From Leuconostoc mesenteroides subsp. mesenteroides ATCC 8293 (GTDB taxonomy: Bacteria; Bacillota; Bacilli; Lactobacillales; Lactobacillaceae), in the NCBI RefSeq assembly GCF_000014445.1, contig NC_008531.1, forward strand, positions 465,001 through 529,000: DNA of 64,000 nt, given 5' to 3'. A program made the translations under genes and the position numbers. Below the pieces are notes generated by a model, which was not told where the DNA came from, did no database searches, and saw only the letters and a list, made by a program, of their open reading frames with translations. Shown here piece by piece: positions 9,559-18,052 of the stretch (positions within the stretch are counted from its first letter, which is position 1; each line of letters starts with the position of its first letter).

Positions 9559-10905
9559 TTAGGATTCTGGATTTGGTGTAGTTAATGCATTGTTACGAAT
9601 AAAACTACGGAATTTTTTGAACGTATCTGCGAATAACTCGTCTGGTTCAATATTGAGCATTTCCTTTGGGAAAAAGAAGCGCTGATCTATGGAGGCCTTA
9701 CCTTTAATAGCTGCAACTAATGTGGACATATCTGATAATTCACGATGTGAACCATCGGCTAACAAAAAGTCAATTTGTGTCCTGGGCTTGGCGACATTTG
9801 GTTTGTAATCATCATAAGGCAAGTCATAGGCATTATTACGCGCCGTGTAAAATCTAGGATTAAATCCAGCATTATCCACAAGTTGCTCGAGTTCTTCAAG
9901 CAGTGGGGCCGTTTCGTCGGTGATTTCCATTGATTTTAGTGGGCGACGTCCCATGAAACGTTGTGATAAATCAGACAAAATGGGATCAGAATGTGATTGC
10001 CAAATATTAATATAGGTCATAAAAACATTATCATCGAGCTTTAAATATTCAGATAAAGTTAGTTTTTTGTCGCTAAATAAAGGCGCTAGTAGCGGACCAA
10101 CAAAATCGTTTTCCGCAAACTCGCTAGTTGTATTAGAGCGATACAGTTCTTGTGCGCGTTGTAGTAAATGTTCTAGCAAGACTTCCATGCCACGAGATAC
10201 TGGGTGGAAGTAAACTTGTAAATACATTTGATAACGTGAAACAATATAATCCTCAACGGCATGCATACCAGCAATGTCAAAGGCAATGCCATCAGGGGTT
10301 GGTTGCATAGTACGTAATATTCGATCAATATCGAATTCACCATATTTTGTACCAGTAAAATAGGCATCACGTAGCAAATAATCCATTCGGTCAACATCGA
10401 TTTGACTAGAAATTAGTTGAACGACTTGTGGATTTTCATAAGTTTTCGCGATAACACTGGCAACTTTGTTTGGAAAGTCTGGTGAAACTTGAGCCAAGAC
10501 GCGGTGGATTTCTGTATCACCCGTAATAATCTCACGAGTCATCGCCTCGTGATCTGTATGAAATAAGTGTTCAAAGGTATGCGAGAAGGCGCCATGACCA
10601 ATGTCATGAAGCAGTGCGGCTACTAGCGTTAGTAGGCGTTCTTTCGGTTCCCAAACATCACTGTAATACTGTTCAAAGCGTTCCGTGATACGACGAGCAA
10701 GTTCATAGACGCCGACTGAATGGCCAAAGCGAGAATGTTCTGCTCCATGAAAAACAGAACTTGTTATACCTAATTGTTTTACACGGCGCAACCTTTGAAA
10801 TTCAGGTGTATTGATGAGATCTAAAATAATAGGATCTTCAACATGTATGAAGTTATGGATTGGATCACGCAGTACTTTTTCTTTAGGTAATTTTTCTTTT
10901 AACAT
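9559..10905 (-). CDS. HD-domain phosphohydrolase (YwfO-like)
   Basis: Putative metal-dependent nucleotide phosphohydrolase of the dGTPase-like HD superfamily. The 448 residues begin with KVLRDPIHNFIHVEDPII, then QRLRRVKQLG and the metal-binding motif HDIGHGAFSHTFEH at about 100-113; a later SSQIDVDRMDYLLRDAYFTG stretch is also typical. The nearest characterised relatives act on (d)NTPs, but the substrate here is not shown by sequence. AAGGGC lies before the ATG. It is divergent from the DUF1934 gene, and treR follows on the same strand. A role linked to trehalose is not implied. Confidence 0.85.
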   Translation of the reverse strand: MLKEKLPKEKVLRDPIHNFIHVEDPIILDLINTPEFQRLRRVKQLGITSSVFHGAEHSRFGHSVGVYELARRITERFEQYYSDVWEPKERLLTLVAALLHDIGHGAFSHTFEHLFHTDHEAMTREIITGDTEIHRVLAQVSPDFPNKVASVIAKTYENPQVVQLISSQIDVDRMDYLLRDAYFTGTKYGEFDIDRILRTMQPTPDGIAFDIAGMHAVEDYIVSRYQMYLQVYFHPVSRGMEVLLEHLLQRAQELYRSNTTSEFAENDFVGPLLAPLFSDKKLTLSEYLKLDDNVFMTYINIWQSHSDPILSDLSQRFMGRRPLKSMEITDETAPLLEELEQLVDNAGFNPRFYTARNNAYDLPYDDYKPNVAKPRTQIDFLLADGSHRELSDMSTLVAAIKGKASIDQRFFFPKEMLNIEPDELFADTFKKFRSFIRNNALTTPNPES

Positions 10906-10966
10906 AGTAAGCCCTTTTGCCGTTTCTTATATTATAATAGATTTTAGATTAAAATAGGGGTAAATT

Positions 10967-11413
10967 ATGGCAATTAAAGACCAAATAGATGTTGAAATTC
11001 ATCTAAAAACGAAAATTCGTCAAGAAAATGATCTTGAAGAATTCGAATTTCATACAAATGGACAACTTTTTTTGAAAAACGATACACTTTATTTACGATA
11101 TACAGAAGTAATTGAGAATCAAAAAACACAAATTATGTTTAAGTTTGAAGAGAACCGTGTACGTATGAATCGATCAGGTGACATTTTAACAAAGTTCTCT
11201 TTTGTTAAATCACAGCGTATCCCTGCTTTGTATCAAACACCAACTGGGCAGATGCAGTTGGAAACACTGACCACATTAATGGCGCTAAACATAGATCACG
11301 AAGAAACGCATGGTGAAGTTGCGATTGACTATGTTCTTTATGCTATGCAACAAATTGTTGGGCAATATGAAATTCGGTTGCAATTTATGCCCAAATCTAG
11401 TATGCTAGATTAG
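10967..11413 (+). CDS. DUF1934 family protein (YwiB-like)
   Basis: A 148-residue cytoplasmic protein of the DUF1934/YwiB family, predicted to be a lipocalin-like beta-barrel (FKFEENRVRMNRSGD and the barrel-like strand pattern). Its biochemical role is not known. AGGGG precedes the ATG. It lies 27 bases upstream of rpoE, an arrangement common in lactobacilli, so the two are probably one transcript. The 61-base gap to the divergent HD-hydrolase gene holds a TATAAT at 10933-10938, but no well-spaced -35 box could be matched to it. Confidence 0.8.
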   Translation: MAIKDQIDVEIHLKTKIRQENDLEEFEFHTNGQLFLKNDTLYLRYTEVIENQKTQIMFKFEENRVRMNRSGDILTKFSFVKSQRIPALYQTPTGQMQLETLTTLMALNIDHEETHGEVAIDYVLYAMQQIVGQYEIRLQFMPKSSMLD

Positions 11414-11440
11414 TTAGAAACCCCCGAAAGGACGTAGAAC

Positions 11441-12028
11441 ATGTCACTTACAACATTAGGCAATCACCCTAAAGAAGAATTTGCATTGGTTGAAATTGCA
11501 ACAGCCATTTTGACAGAACATAAAGAAGCGATGCCTTTTAGTTCATTAGTTCAAGAAATCCAGGAATTTTTGGAAGTTGATGCAGAGACGTTTAAATCAC
11601 GTCTTTCACAATTTTATACAGATTTGAACACTGACGGTTCATTCATTTCACTTGGAAATAATGAATGGGCTTTGCGTGCGTGGTATCCAGTTGATGCAAT
11701 CGACGAATCTATCCATGAGCTTGACGATGAAGAAGACGCTCCTAAGCGTAAGAAGTCAGCAAAAAAGAAGGTTAATGTATTTGCTGATAATGCTTCAGAT
11801 GATGATGTTATTGATTATAATGACGATGATCCTGAAGACGAAGACTTTGGTACGGTTACTGATGATGATACAGAGACTGACGACGAAGAAACTGAAGTTG
11901 AAGTTGAAAGCGATGATGAGAGTAATGAAATCGATTTATCAGATGATGAATCAATTGATGCCAATATGACAGAGTTATCTGGCGGCGATGATCTTGATGA
12001 TCTGAGCGATGGCGACCAAGAAAAATAA
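11441..12028 (+). CDS. rpoE: RNA polymerase delta subunit
   Basis: Delta factor of Gram-positive RNA polymerase, which increases transcription specificity and recycling. The 195-residue protein has an N-terminal HARE-HTH fold (about residues 1-90, ending NEWALRAWYPVDAID), then a short basic patch (KRKKSAKKK) and a very acidic, Asp/Glu-rich disordered tail of about 80 residues, the hallmark of this subunit. GAAAGGAC lies before the ATG. It follows the DUF1934 gene and is closed by a terminator. In B. subtilis and lactobacilli rpoE usually lies next to pyrG; here pyrG is about 4 kb further on. Confidence 0.95.
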   Translation: MSLTTLGNHPKEEFALVEIATAILTEHKEAMPFSSLVQEIQEFLEVDAETFKSRLSQFYTDLNTDGSFISLGNNEWALRAWYPVDAIDESIHELDDEEDAPKRKKSAKKKVNVFADNASDDDVIDYNDDDPEDEDFGTVTDDDTETDDEETEVEVESDDESNEIDLSDDESIDANMTELSGGDDLDDLSDGDQEK

Positions 12029-12036
12029 TCTAGAAT

Positions 12037-12064
12037 GAAAACTACCTGCTGGGTAGTTTTTTTC
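12037..12064 (+). terminator. Terminator after rpoE
   Basis: ACTACC / GGTAGT stem with flanking A and T runs. Confidence 0.85.
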
Positions 12065-12177
12065 TATAATATTAACAAAAAATTTTAATTTTTGTAAGTG
12101 ACAACGGCTATTTGAATGCCTTTTCAGTTAAATGATAAACGCCAATCAAAAAAAGTAATTTAAATTGAAAAAAAGGG

Positions 12178-12206
12178 TTGCTTTTTGTTTGGAAAGTCTG
12201 TATTAT
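12178..12206 (+). promoter_or_regulatory. Promoter of tRNA-Lys
   Basis: TTGCTT, 17-base spacer, TATTAT, ending 27 bases before the tRNA. Confidence 0.7.
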
Positions 12207-12233
12207 ATATAAATGTGCTAAGGCATAAGAAAT

Positions 12234-12307
12234 GCTCCTGTAACTCAGTTGGTTAGAGTAGGGGATTTTTAATCCCAAGGTCCTCGGTTCGAATCCGAGC
12301 GGGAGCA
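12234..12307 (+). tRNA. tRNA-Lys (anticodon TTT)
   Basis: Full cloverleaf of 74 bases: acceptor GCTCCTG / CGGGAGC, D stem ACTC / GAGT, anticodon loop TTTTTAA giving anticodon UUU, T stem CTCGG / CCGAG with loop TTCGAAT, discriminator A. CCA is not encoded. The outermost anticodon-stem pair (27-43) would be G-A rather than a Watson-Crick pair. It stands alone, with its own promoter and terminator. Confidence 0.93.
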
Positions 12308-12344
12308 CTGACGTAAAGTTGGCGACCTTTGGGATAATCCATTT

Positions 12345-12379
12345 AAAAAGAATTGTTCGTTCAGAACAGTTCTTTTTTT
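12345..12379 (+). terminator. Terminator after tRNA-Lys
   Basis: GAATTGTTC / GAACAGTTC stem (one G-T pair), 4-base loop and a run of seven T. Confidence 0.85.
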
Positions 12380-12432
12380 GTATATCAATTAGGATATATA
12401 GGGGGGAAATGTGTTTTAAATACTGGTTAAAA

Positions 12433-12460
12433 TTGACTTTGCAAAATAAGCCAATATAGT
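12433..12460 (+). promoter_or_regulatory. Promoter of the T-box leader
   Basis: TTGACT, 16-base spacer, TATAGT; predicted start near 12467. Confidence 0.6.
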
Positions 12461-12466
12461 GTATTA

Positions 12467-12756
12467 TAGGTAAAAACGTTGAAGAGGAAGAGTACTAATA
12501 GTTGTTGTTTGAGAGACGTCATGGCTGGTGAAAATGACGCAATGCTGTTTGGAAAACTACCTTGGAAGTGACATACGAGTAGCACGAGTGAAAGTATGAC
12601 CGGAGTCATTGGTCGTTAACCTGATGAAAGAGTTAAGATGAAGCGCAGCTAATAAGGAATTAATTATTTTTGCTTAAGCTTTATCTTGAACTATTCATGA
12701 GGTGGTACCGTGCAAAAAGCGCCCTTAGATTTAAGATTCTAAGGACGCTTTTTTTA
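12467..12756 (+). ncRNA. T-box leader controlling an amino acid permease
   Basis: Stem I shows the GAAGAGGAAGAGTA lower part, the AGAGA motif followed by a distal hairpin with GGCTGGTGAAA, and near the 3' end the T-box sequence GAGGTGGTACCGTG (12700-12713). A terminator (AAAAAGCG... / ...CGCTTTTT, 12714-12756) follows 27 bases before the permease gene. Uncharged tRNA should favour antitermination. The specifier cannot be fixed by eye: aligning with the alaS leader in this window points to ACT (Thr, 12556-12558), with AAC (Asn) or TAC (Tyr) as alternatives. Confidence 0.85.
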
Positions 12757-12782
12757 TTCGTTTTAAAGAAAAGGAAACTGTC

Positions 12783-14192
12783 ATGGCAGAGAAACAGAAT
12801 AGAGAACTAAGCAGAGATTTATCATCTCGACAGATGCAAATGATTGCGCTTGGCGGCACAATTGGTGTTGGCCTGTTTATGGGATCATCAGCCACAATCA
12901 AATGGACTGGTGTGTCGGTATTATTAGCCTACGCGATAGCGGGATTGGTTTTGTACCTAGTGATGCGTGCTTTAGGTGAAATGCTTTATGTCGATCCGTC
13001 AGTTGGGTCATTTGCTAATTATGCAACAAAATATATTCATCCGGTTGCTGGATATTTGACCGTTTGGGCAAATGTTTTCCAATGGCTCACAGTTGGTGTC
13101 AGTGAGACGATTGCTGTCGGAATGTATTTAGATTATTGGTTCCCGCACATTCCTGGTTGGGTCACTGGGGTGGTAGTATTGGCTATGCTAACAGCCGCGA
13201 ACCTAGTGACTGTTAAAGCATATGGTGAAATGGAAACATGGTTTTCGTTGATTAAAGTGGTTACTATCATATTTATGATTATTTTAGGCTTGTTGGTTAT
13301 TGTGTTGGGTTTTGGTAATCATTGGCAACCGATTGGTTTTTCAAACCTTTGGACGCATGGACCGTTCTTTGCTGGTGGTGTTAAAGGATTTTTCTTTGCA
13401 CTGTCAATAGTTATCACATCATACCAGGCGATTGAGATAATTGGTATAACTGCTGGAGAAGCGGATAATCCACAAGTAGCTATTGTAAAATCAATTAAAT
13501 CAATTGTGGCGCGTATATTGATTTTTTACATTGGTGCCATATTTGTTATCATTACTATTTATCCTTGGAACGAATTAGATCAAGTCGGCTCCCCATTCGT
13601 CGAAACATTTTCACGAGTAGGTATCACAGCTGCTGCTGGAATTATCAATTTTGTGATGATGACAGCAGCTATGTCAGCTTTGAACTCAGGAATCTTTTCG
13701 TCTAGTCGGATGCTTTACACATTGGCAATTGGCAAAGAGCTCTCACCAAAATTTTTGAAATTATCAAAGCACCGTGTACCCACATTACCAGTACTAGCAA
13801 TTTCAGGTGGTATCCTACTAGGGATTATTTTAAACGCCGTATTACCTTTATTTTGGCACGGTAGTTCAAGTATTTTCGTATTAGTTTATTCAGCAAGTAC
13901 ATTACCAGGCATGGTACCTTGGTTTGTTATCTTGTGGAGCCAGATAAAGTTTAGAAAAGAAAATGCTAGTCAAATGGTGAATCATCCTTTTAAAATGCCA
14001 TTCGCACCATATACTAACTATTTTGCGATTTTGATGTTATTGGTAACACTAGTATTTATGGTATTTAATCCAGATACACGAGTGCCGTTGTTTATAGGCC
14101 TTGGATTCTTAGTGATCATGTCAATTGTATTTTTTGCAACAAGAAAGAGTCACCGACGAAATAGTGAAGTAAGTTCATCGAAAACGCTTTGA
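12783..14192 (+). CDS. Amino acid permease (APC family), T-box controlled
   Basis: Membrane transporter of 469 residues with about 12 hydrophobic segments. ALGGTIGVGLFMGSSATI near residues 22-39 is the signature of the amino acid transporter branch of the APC superfamily (proline/histidine/GABA/lysine type permeases), probably a proton symporter. The leader shows that the gene is switched on when one tRNA is uncharged, so the substrate should be the cognate amino acid; Thr is the best reading but uncertain. AAAGGAAA precedes the ATG. The terminator overlaps the stop codon. Confidence 0.85.
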   Translation: MAEKQNRELSRDLSSRQMQMIALGGTIGVGLFMGSSATIKWTGVSVLLAYAIAGLVLYLVMRALGEMLYVDPSVGSFANYATKYIHPVAGYLTVWANVFQWLTVGVSETIAVGMYLDYWFPHIPGWVTGVVVLAMLTAANLVTVKAYGEMETWFSLIKVVTIIFMIILGLLVIVLGFGNHWQPIGFSNLWTHGPFFAGGVKGFFFALSIVITSYQAIEIIGITAGEADNPQVAIVKSIKSIVARILIFYIGAIFVIITIYPWNELDQVGSPFVETFSRVGITAAAGIINFVMMTAAMSALNSGIFSSSRMLYTLAIGKELSPKFLKLSKHRVPTLPVLAISGGILLGIILNAVLPLFWHGSSSIFVLVYSASTLPGMVPWFVILWSQIKFRKENASQMVNHPFKMPFAPYTNYFAILMLLVTLVFMVFNPDTRVPLFIGLGFLVIMSIVFFATRKSHRRNSEVSSSKTL

Positions 14193-14202
14193 GCGTTTTT
14201 TA
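14181..14202 (+). terminator. Terminator overlapping the permease stop codon
   Basis: AAAACGCT / AGCGTTTT with a 3-base loop; the TGA stop lies in the loop and 3' arm. Confidence 0.75.
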
Positions 14203-14214
14203 TTTGCTGTAAAC

Positions 14215-14243
14215 TTGACAACATTATTTTAGTAAACTAAAAT
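14215..14243 (+). promoter_or_regulatory. Promoter of bioY
   Basis: TTGACA, 17-base spacer, TAAAAT. The -10 box lies inside the BirA operator. Confidence 0.85.
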
Positions 14244-14262
14244 AATTAACATGGTTTACTAA
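14229..14262 (+). promoter_or_regulatory. BirA (biotin) operator
   Basis: Perfect inverted repeat TTAGTAAAC - 16 bases - GTTTACTAA covering the -10 box and the start point. This half-site and spacing are those of Firmicutes BirA operators, and a BirA with a DNA-binding domain is encoded downstream. Confidence 0.85.
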
Positions 14263-14273
14263 AGGAGAATATT

Positions 14274-14816
14274 ATGAAAACAAAAGCCCTTTCGGCTTCG
14301 GCTATTTTATTAGCAGTAATTATTGTAATGGGCGCTATTCCAGGGATTCCATTAGGATTCATACCGGCCCCAATTATTTTGCAAAATATGGGTATTATGT
14401 TGGCGGGTGTTATTCTTGGAAAAAAATACGGATTCTTCACAGTTCTTGGGTTCTTGATTCTAGCAGCCCTTGGATTACCTATTTTAAGCGGTGGTTCGGG
14501 CGGATTTGTTGTGTTCATTGGACCAACAGCAGGGTATTTATTTTCTTATCCAGTTGCTGCATTTTTAATTGGTTGGGTAACAGAATGGTTAGAGAAGAAC
14601 AACAAGCTTAGTTTTTTAACACTGTTGATAACATTACTCATTTTTGGAATGTTGTTCATTCTTGTATCTGGTGCGATTGGATTAAATATAGTGGCACACA
14701 TGTCATTAAATAAAGCGTTGATTTATCAAGCAGCCTTCTTGCCGGGAGATACTATCAAAGCTGTCTTGGCAAGTATTATTGGCATTATCTTGCATAAAAG
14801 ACGTTTGACATTGTGA
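14274..14816 (+). CDS. bioY: Biotin transporter BioY
   Basis: Substrate-binding membrane (S) component for biotin uptake, working alone or with an ECF energy module. The 180 residues contain about six membrane segments and the BioY-type features IPAPIILQNMGIMLAGVILG and GGSGGFVVFIGPTAGYLFSYP. AAAGGAG lies 8 bases before the ATG. It is the first gene of a group with a CHY zinc-finger gene (overlapping GTGA) and birA. The operator over its promoter predicts repression by biotinyl-AMP-loaded BirA when biotin is plentiful. No biotin synthesis genes are seen nearby, which suits a biotin auxotroph. Confidence 0.95.
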   Translation: MKTKALSASAILLAVIIVMGAIPGIPLGFIPAPIILQNMGIMLAGVILGKKYGFFTVLGFLILAALGLPILSGGSGGFVVFIGPTAGYLFSYPVAAFLIGWVTEWLEKNNKLSFLTLLITLLIFGMLFILVSGAIGLNIVAHMSLNKALIYQAAFLPGDTIKAVLASIIGIILHKRRLTL

Positions 14817-15118
14817 TTAAAGGAATAAATTTAGATCAACAAGGCCGTTGCAAGCATTGGCATACGGATGTCGATGTGGTGGCTAATCGTTGCGCTAAAT
14901 GTCGAAAATACTATGCTTGTTACTTATGTCATGATGCATTAAATACGCATCCATTCGTGCCAGTTTCTCTAGATACTGAAGAGACGGCCGTCTACTGTGG
15001 CGTTTGTTTGCATCAAATGACACCCGCACAATATCTACATGCTCACTATCAGTGTCCCAAGTGCCATCATTTGTTTAACGCGCAATGTGCATTGCACAAA
15101 AATACCTATTTCTGCTAA
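14813..15118 (+). CDS. CHY-type zinc-finger protein
   Basis: A 101-residue cysteine- and histidine-rich protein with C-H and CxxC pairs (RCKHWH, RCAKC, CYLCHD, CGVC, CPKCHH, CALH), matching the CHY zinc finger family. The function is unknown. The start is GTG at 14813, overlapping the bioY TGA stop in a GTGA arrangement, so translation is probably coupled. It lies between bioY and birA and should be under the same biotin control, but whether it has a role in biotin use is not shown. Confidence 0.8.
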   Translation: MIKGINLDQQGRCKHWHTDVDVVANRCAKCRKYYACYLCHDALNTHPFVPVSLDTEETAVYCGVCLHQMTPAQYLHAHYQCPKCHHLFNAQCALHKNTYFC

Positions 15119-15127
15119 ACTAAAACT

Positions 15128-16105
15128 ATGAAAACAACTGATCAGCTTTTAAAATACTTTCTGAAACACGAAGGTGAATATTTAAGTGGCGAGACGTTAG
15201 CTAATCGATTAGGTGTGAGCCGCGCGGCTATTTGGAAAGCAGTTCAGAAACTAAATGAAGACGGCCATCAAATCGATAGTCAACATAGAAAAGGCTATCG
15301 CTACAAAGAAACAGGCGTTTTGAGCGTACCAGCTATTAAGGCGCTGATTGCCACTAATTGGGACATTCAGGTATTTGATCAATTAGATTCATCAAATTCA
15401 TATGCTAAGGAAGCCCTAGCGGCTGGGAAGATAGTTCACCCAACTGTTATCATTGCCGATCAACAAAATGCCGCATACGGCCGCTTTAGACGCTCTTTCG
15501 TTGCACCGGAAAAAACAGGGTTGTATTTATCCATTGCGTTACCGGTGATGAATGATAGGGTGTTAGAGCCAGGACTACTGACCACCGCTACAGCAGTAAT
15601 TGTTCGACACGTTATTGCATCATCCTTAGGATATCAACTCTCCTTTAAATGGGTTAATGACTTAATCTTTAATGATAAGAAAGTTGGCGGTATTTTAACA
15701 GAAGGTGTCCTCGATATAGAGTCGCAAAGTTTGACATCTTTGGTTGTCGGAATCGGTTTAAATTTAATTCAACCCATAAATTTACCTGATCAGTTGGATA
15801 AAAAAGTTGGTGGCATCGTTTCGGATTTAGTTTTTTCACGAAACATGATGATTGCAAAGTTGGTTGATGAATTTGCTGACATGATTAATCAATATCAGAC
15901 AGGAAAGTATTTGCCTGAATATAGGGCGCACAATATTGTCTTGGGACACGAAGTTGTAGTTCAATATGCTGGTCAAAAAATTCATGGAAAAGCGGTTGAA
16001 ATAAGCAATCAAGGTGCATTAATTTTAGTGACATTCGCTGGCGAAAAAATCACAATATCCTCAGGCGAAATTACCAAACTTAATGTTAATGGTAAGGAAT
16101 ATTGA
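15128..16105 (+). CDS. birA: Bifunctional biotin-protein ligase / biotin operon repressor BirA
   Basis: Attaches biotin to acceptor proteins such as acetyl-CoA carboxylase and represses biotin transport genes. The 325 residues have an N-terminal helix-turn-helix (LSGETLANRLGVSRAAIWKA, about 19-38), the catalytic ligase domain with the loop corresponding to GRGRxx here read as YGRFRRSF, the KWVNDL motif and GIGLNL, and a small C-terminal SH3-like domain. The regulatory domain fits the operator at bioY. It lies 9 bases after the zinc-finger gene. The AYGRFRR loop differs slightly from the usual GRGRRGR form, worth noting but probably active. Confidence 0.93.
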   Translation: MKTTDQLLKYFLKHEGEYLSGETLANRLGVSRAAIWKAVQKLNEDGHQIDSQHRKGYRYKETGVLSVPAIKALIATNWDIQVFDQLDSSNSYAKEALAAGKIVHPTVIIADQQNAAYGRFRRSFVAPEKTGLYLSIALPVMNDRVLEPGLLTTATAVIVRHVIASSLGYQLSFKWVNDLIFNDKKVGGILTEGVLDIESQSLTSLVVGIGLNLIQPINLPDQLDKKVGGIVSDLVFSRNMMIAKLVDEFADMINQYQTGKYLPEYRAHNIVLGHEVVVQYAGQKIHGKAVEISNQGALILVTFAGEKITISSGEITKLNVNGKEY

Positions 16106-16154
16106 CTGAACACCTTTTCCTCAACCCAAAGTTAAAAATAATTTCAATATTTAT

Positions 16155-16183
16155 TTGACAAATCTACAGCAACTCTGTAATAT
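16155..16183 (+). promoter_or_regulatory. Promoter of pyrG
   Basis: TTGACA, 17-base spacer, TAATAT; predicted start at the GGG of 16190-16192. Confidence 0.8.
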
Positions 16184-16189
16184 ATATTA

Positions 16190-16250
16190 GGGCTCCCGTT
16201 AATGGGACAGACGTTAAAAGCTCCCAAGTTGATCTTGGGGGCTTTTCTAT
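16190..16250 (+). promoter_or_regulatory. pyrG leader attenuator (CTP-sensing, reiterative transcription type)
   Basis: The transcript is predicted to begin GGGCTCCC. A terminator (AAAAGCTCCCAAG / CTTGGGGGCTTTT, 16216-16246) follows. In B. subtilis and Lactococcus pyrG, low CTP stalls polymerase after GGG and extra G residues are added; the G tract then pairs with the CTCCC of the terminator and prevents termination. All required elements are present here. Confidence 0.8.
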
Positions 16251-16312
16251 TTTATTTTTACCCCTAGTTGTCGCAATAAAACGTGTTAAGCCAATGCGCG
16301 TTTGAATTATGA

Positions 16313-17935
<1,623 letters not shown>

Positions 17936-17956
17936 TTCATAGCATTTTTTAGTTAG

Positions 17957-18002
17957 ATAAAATATCCCTTTAACACTTTTCGTGTAAATGGGGTATTTTT
18001 TA
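17957..18002 (+). terminator. Terminator after pyrG
   Basis: Outer stem AAAATATCCC / GGGGTATTTT and inner stem TTTAACAC / GTGTAAAT, then T run. Confidence 0.8.
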
Positions 18003-18018
18003 ATTAAGATTTTGGGAG

Positions 18019-18046
18019 CTGACAAACTTGACAGACAAGGTATAAT
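18019..18046 (+). promoter_or_regulatory. Promoter of uvrC (predicts a leaderless transcript)
   Basis: CTGACA, 16-base spacer, TATAAT, followed by six bases and the ATG at 18053. The expected start point coincides with the A of the ATG. Confidence 0.65.
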
Positions 18047-18052
18047 GAAAAC

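Noticed and set aside
11652-11969. Open frame of 105 codons rich in Met, Leu and Lys within rpoE
   Set aside because: It is a frame-shifted reading of the GAT/GAA repeats of the delta-subunit acidic tail.
12108-12308. Minus-strand open frame beginning MLPLGFEPRTLGLK
   Set aside because: It is the antisense of tRNA-Lys; this well-known false protein start appears in many genomes.
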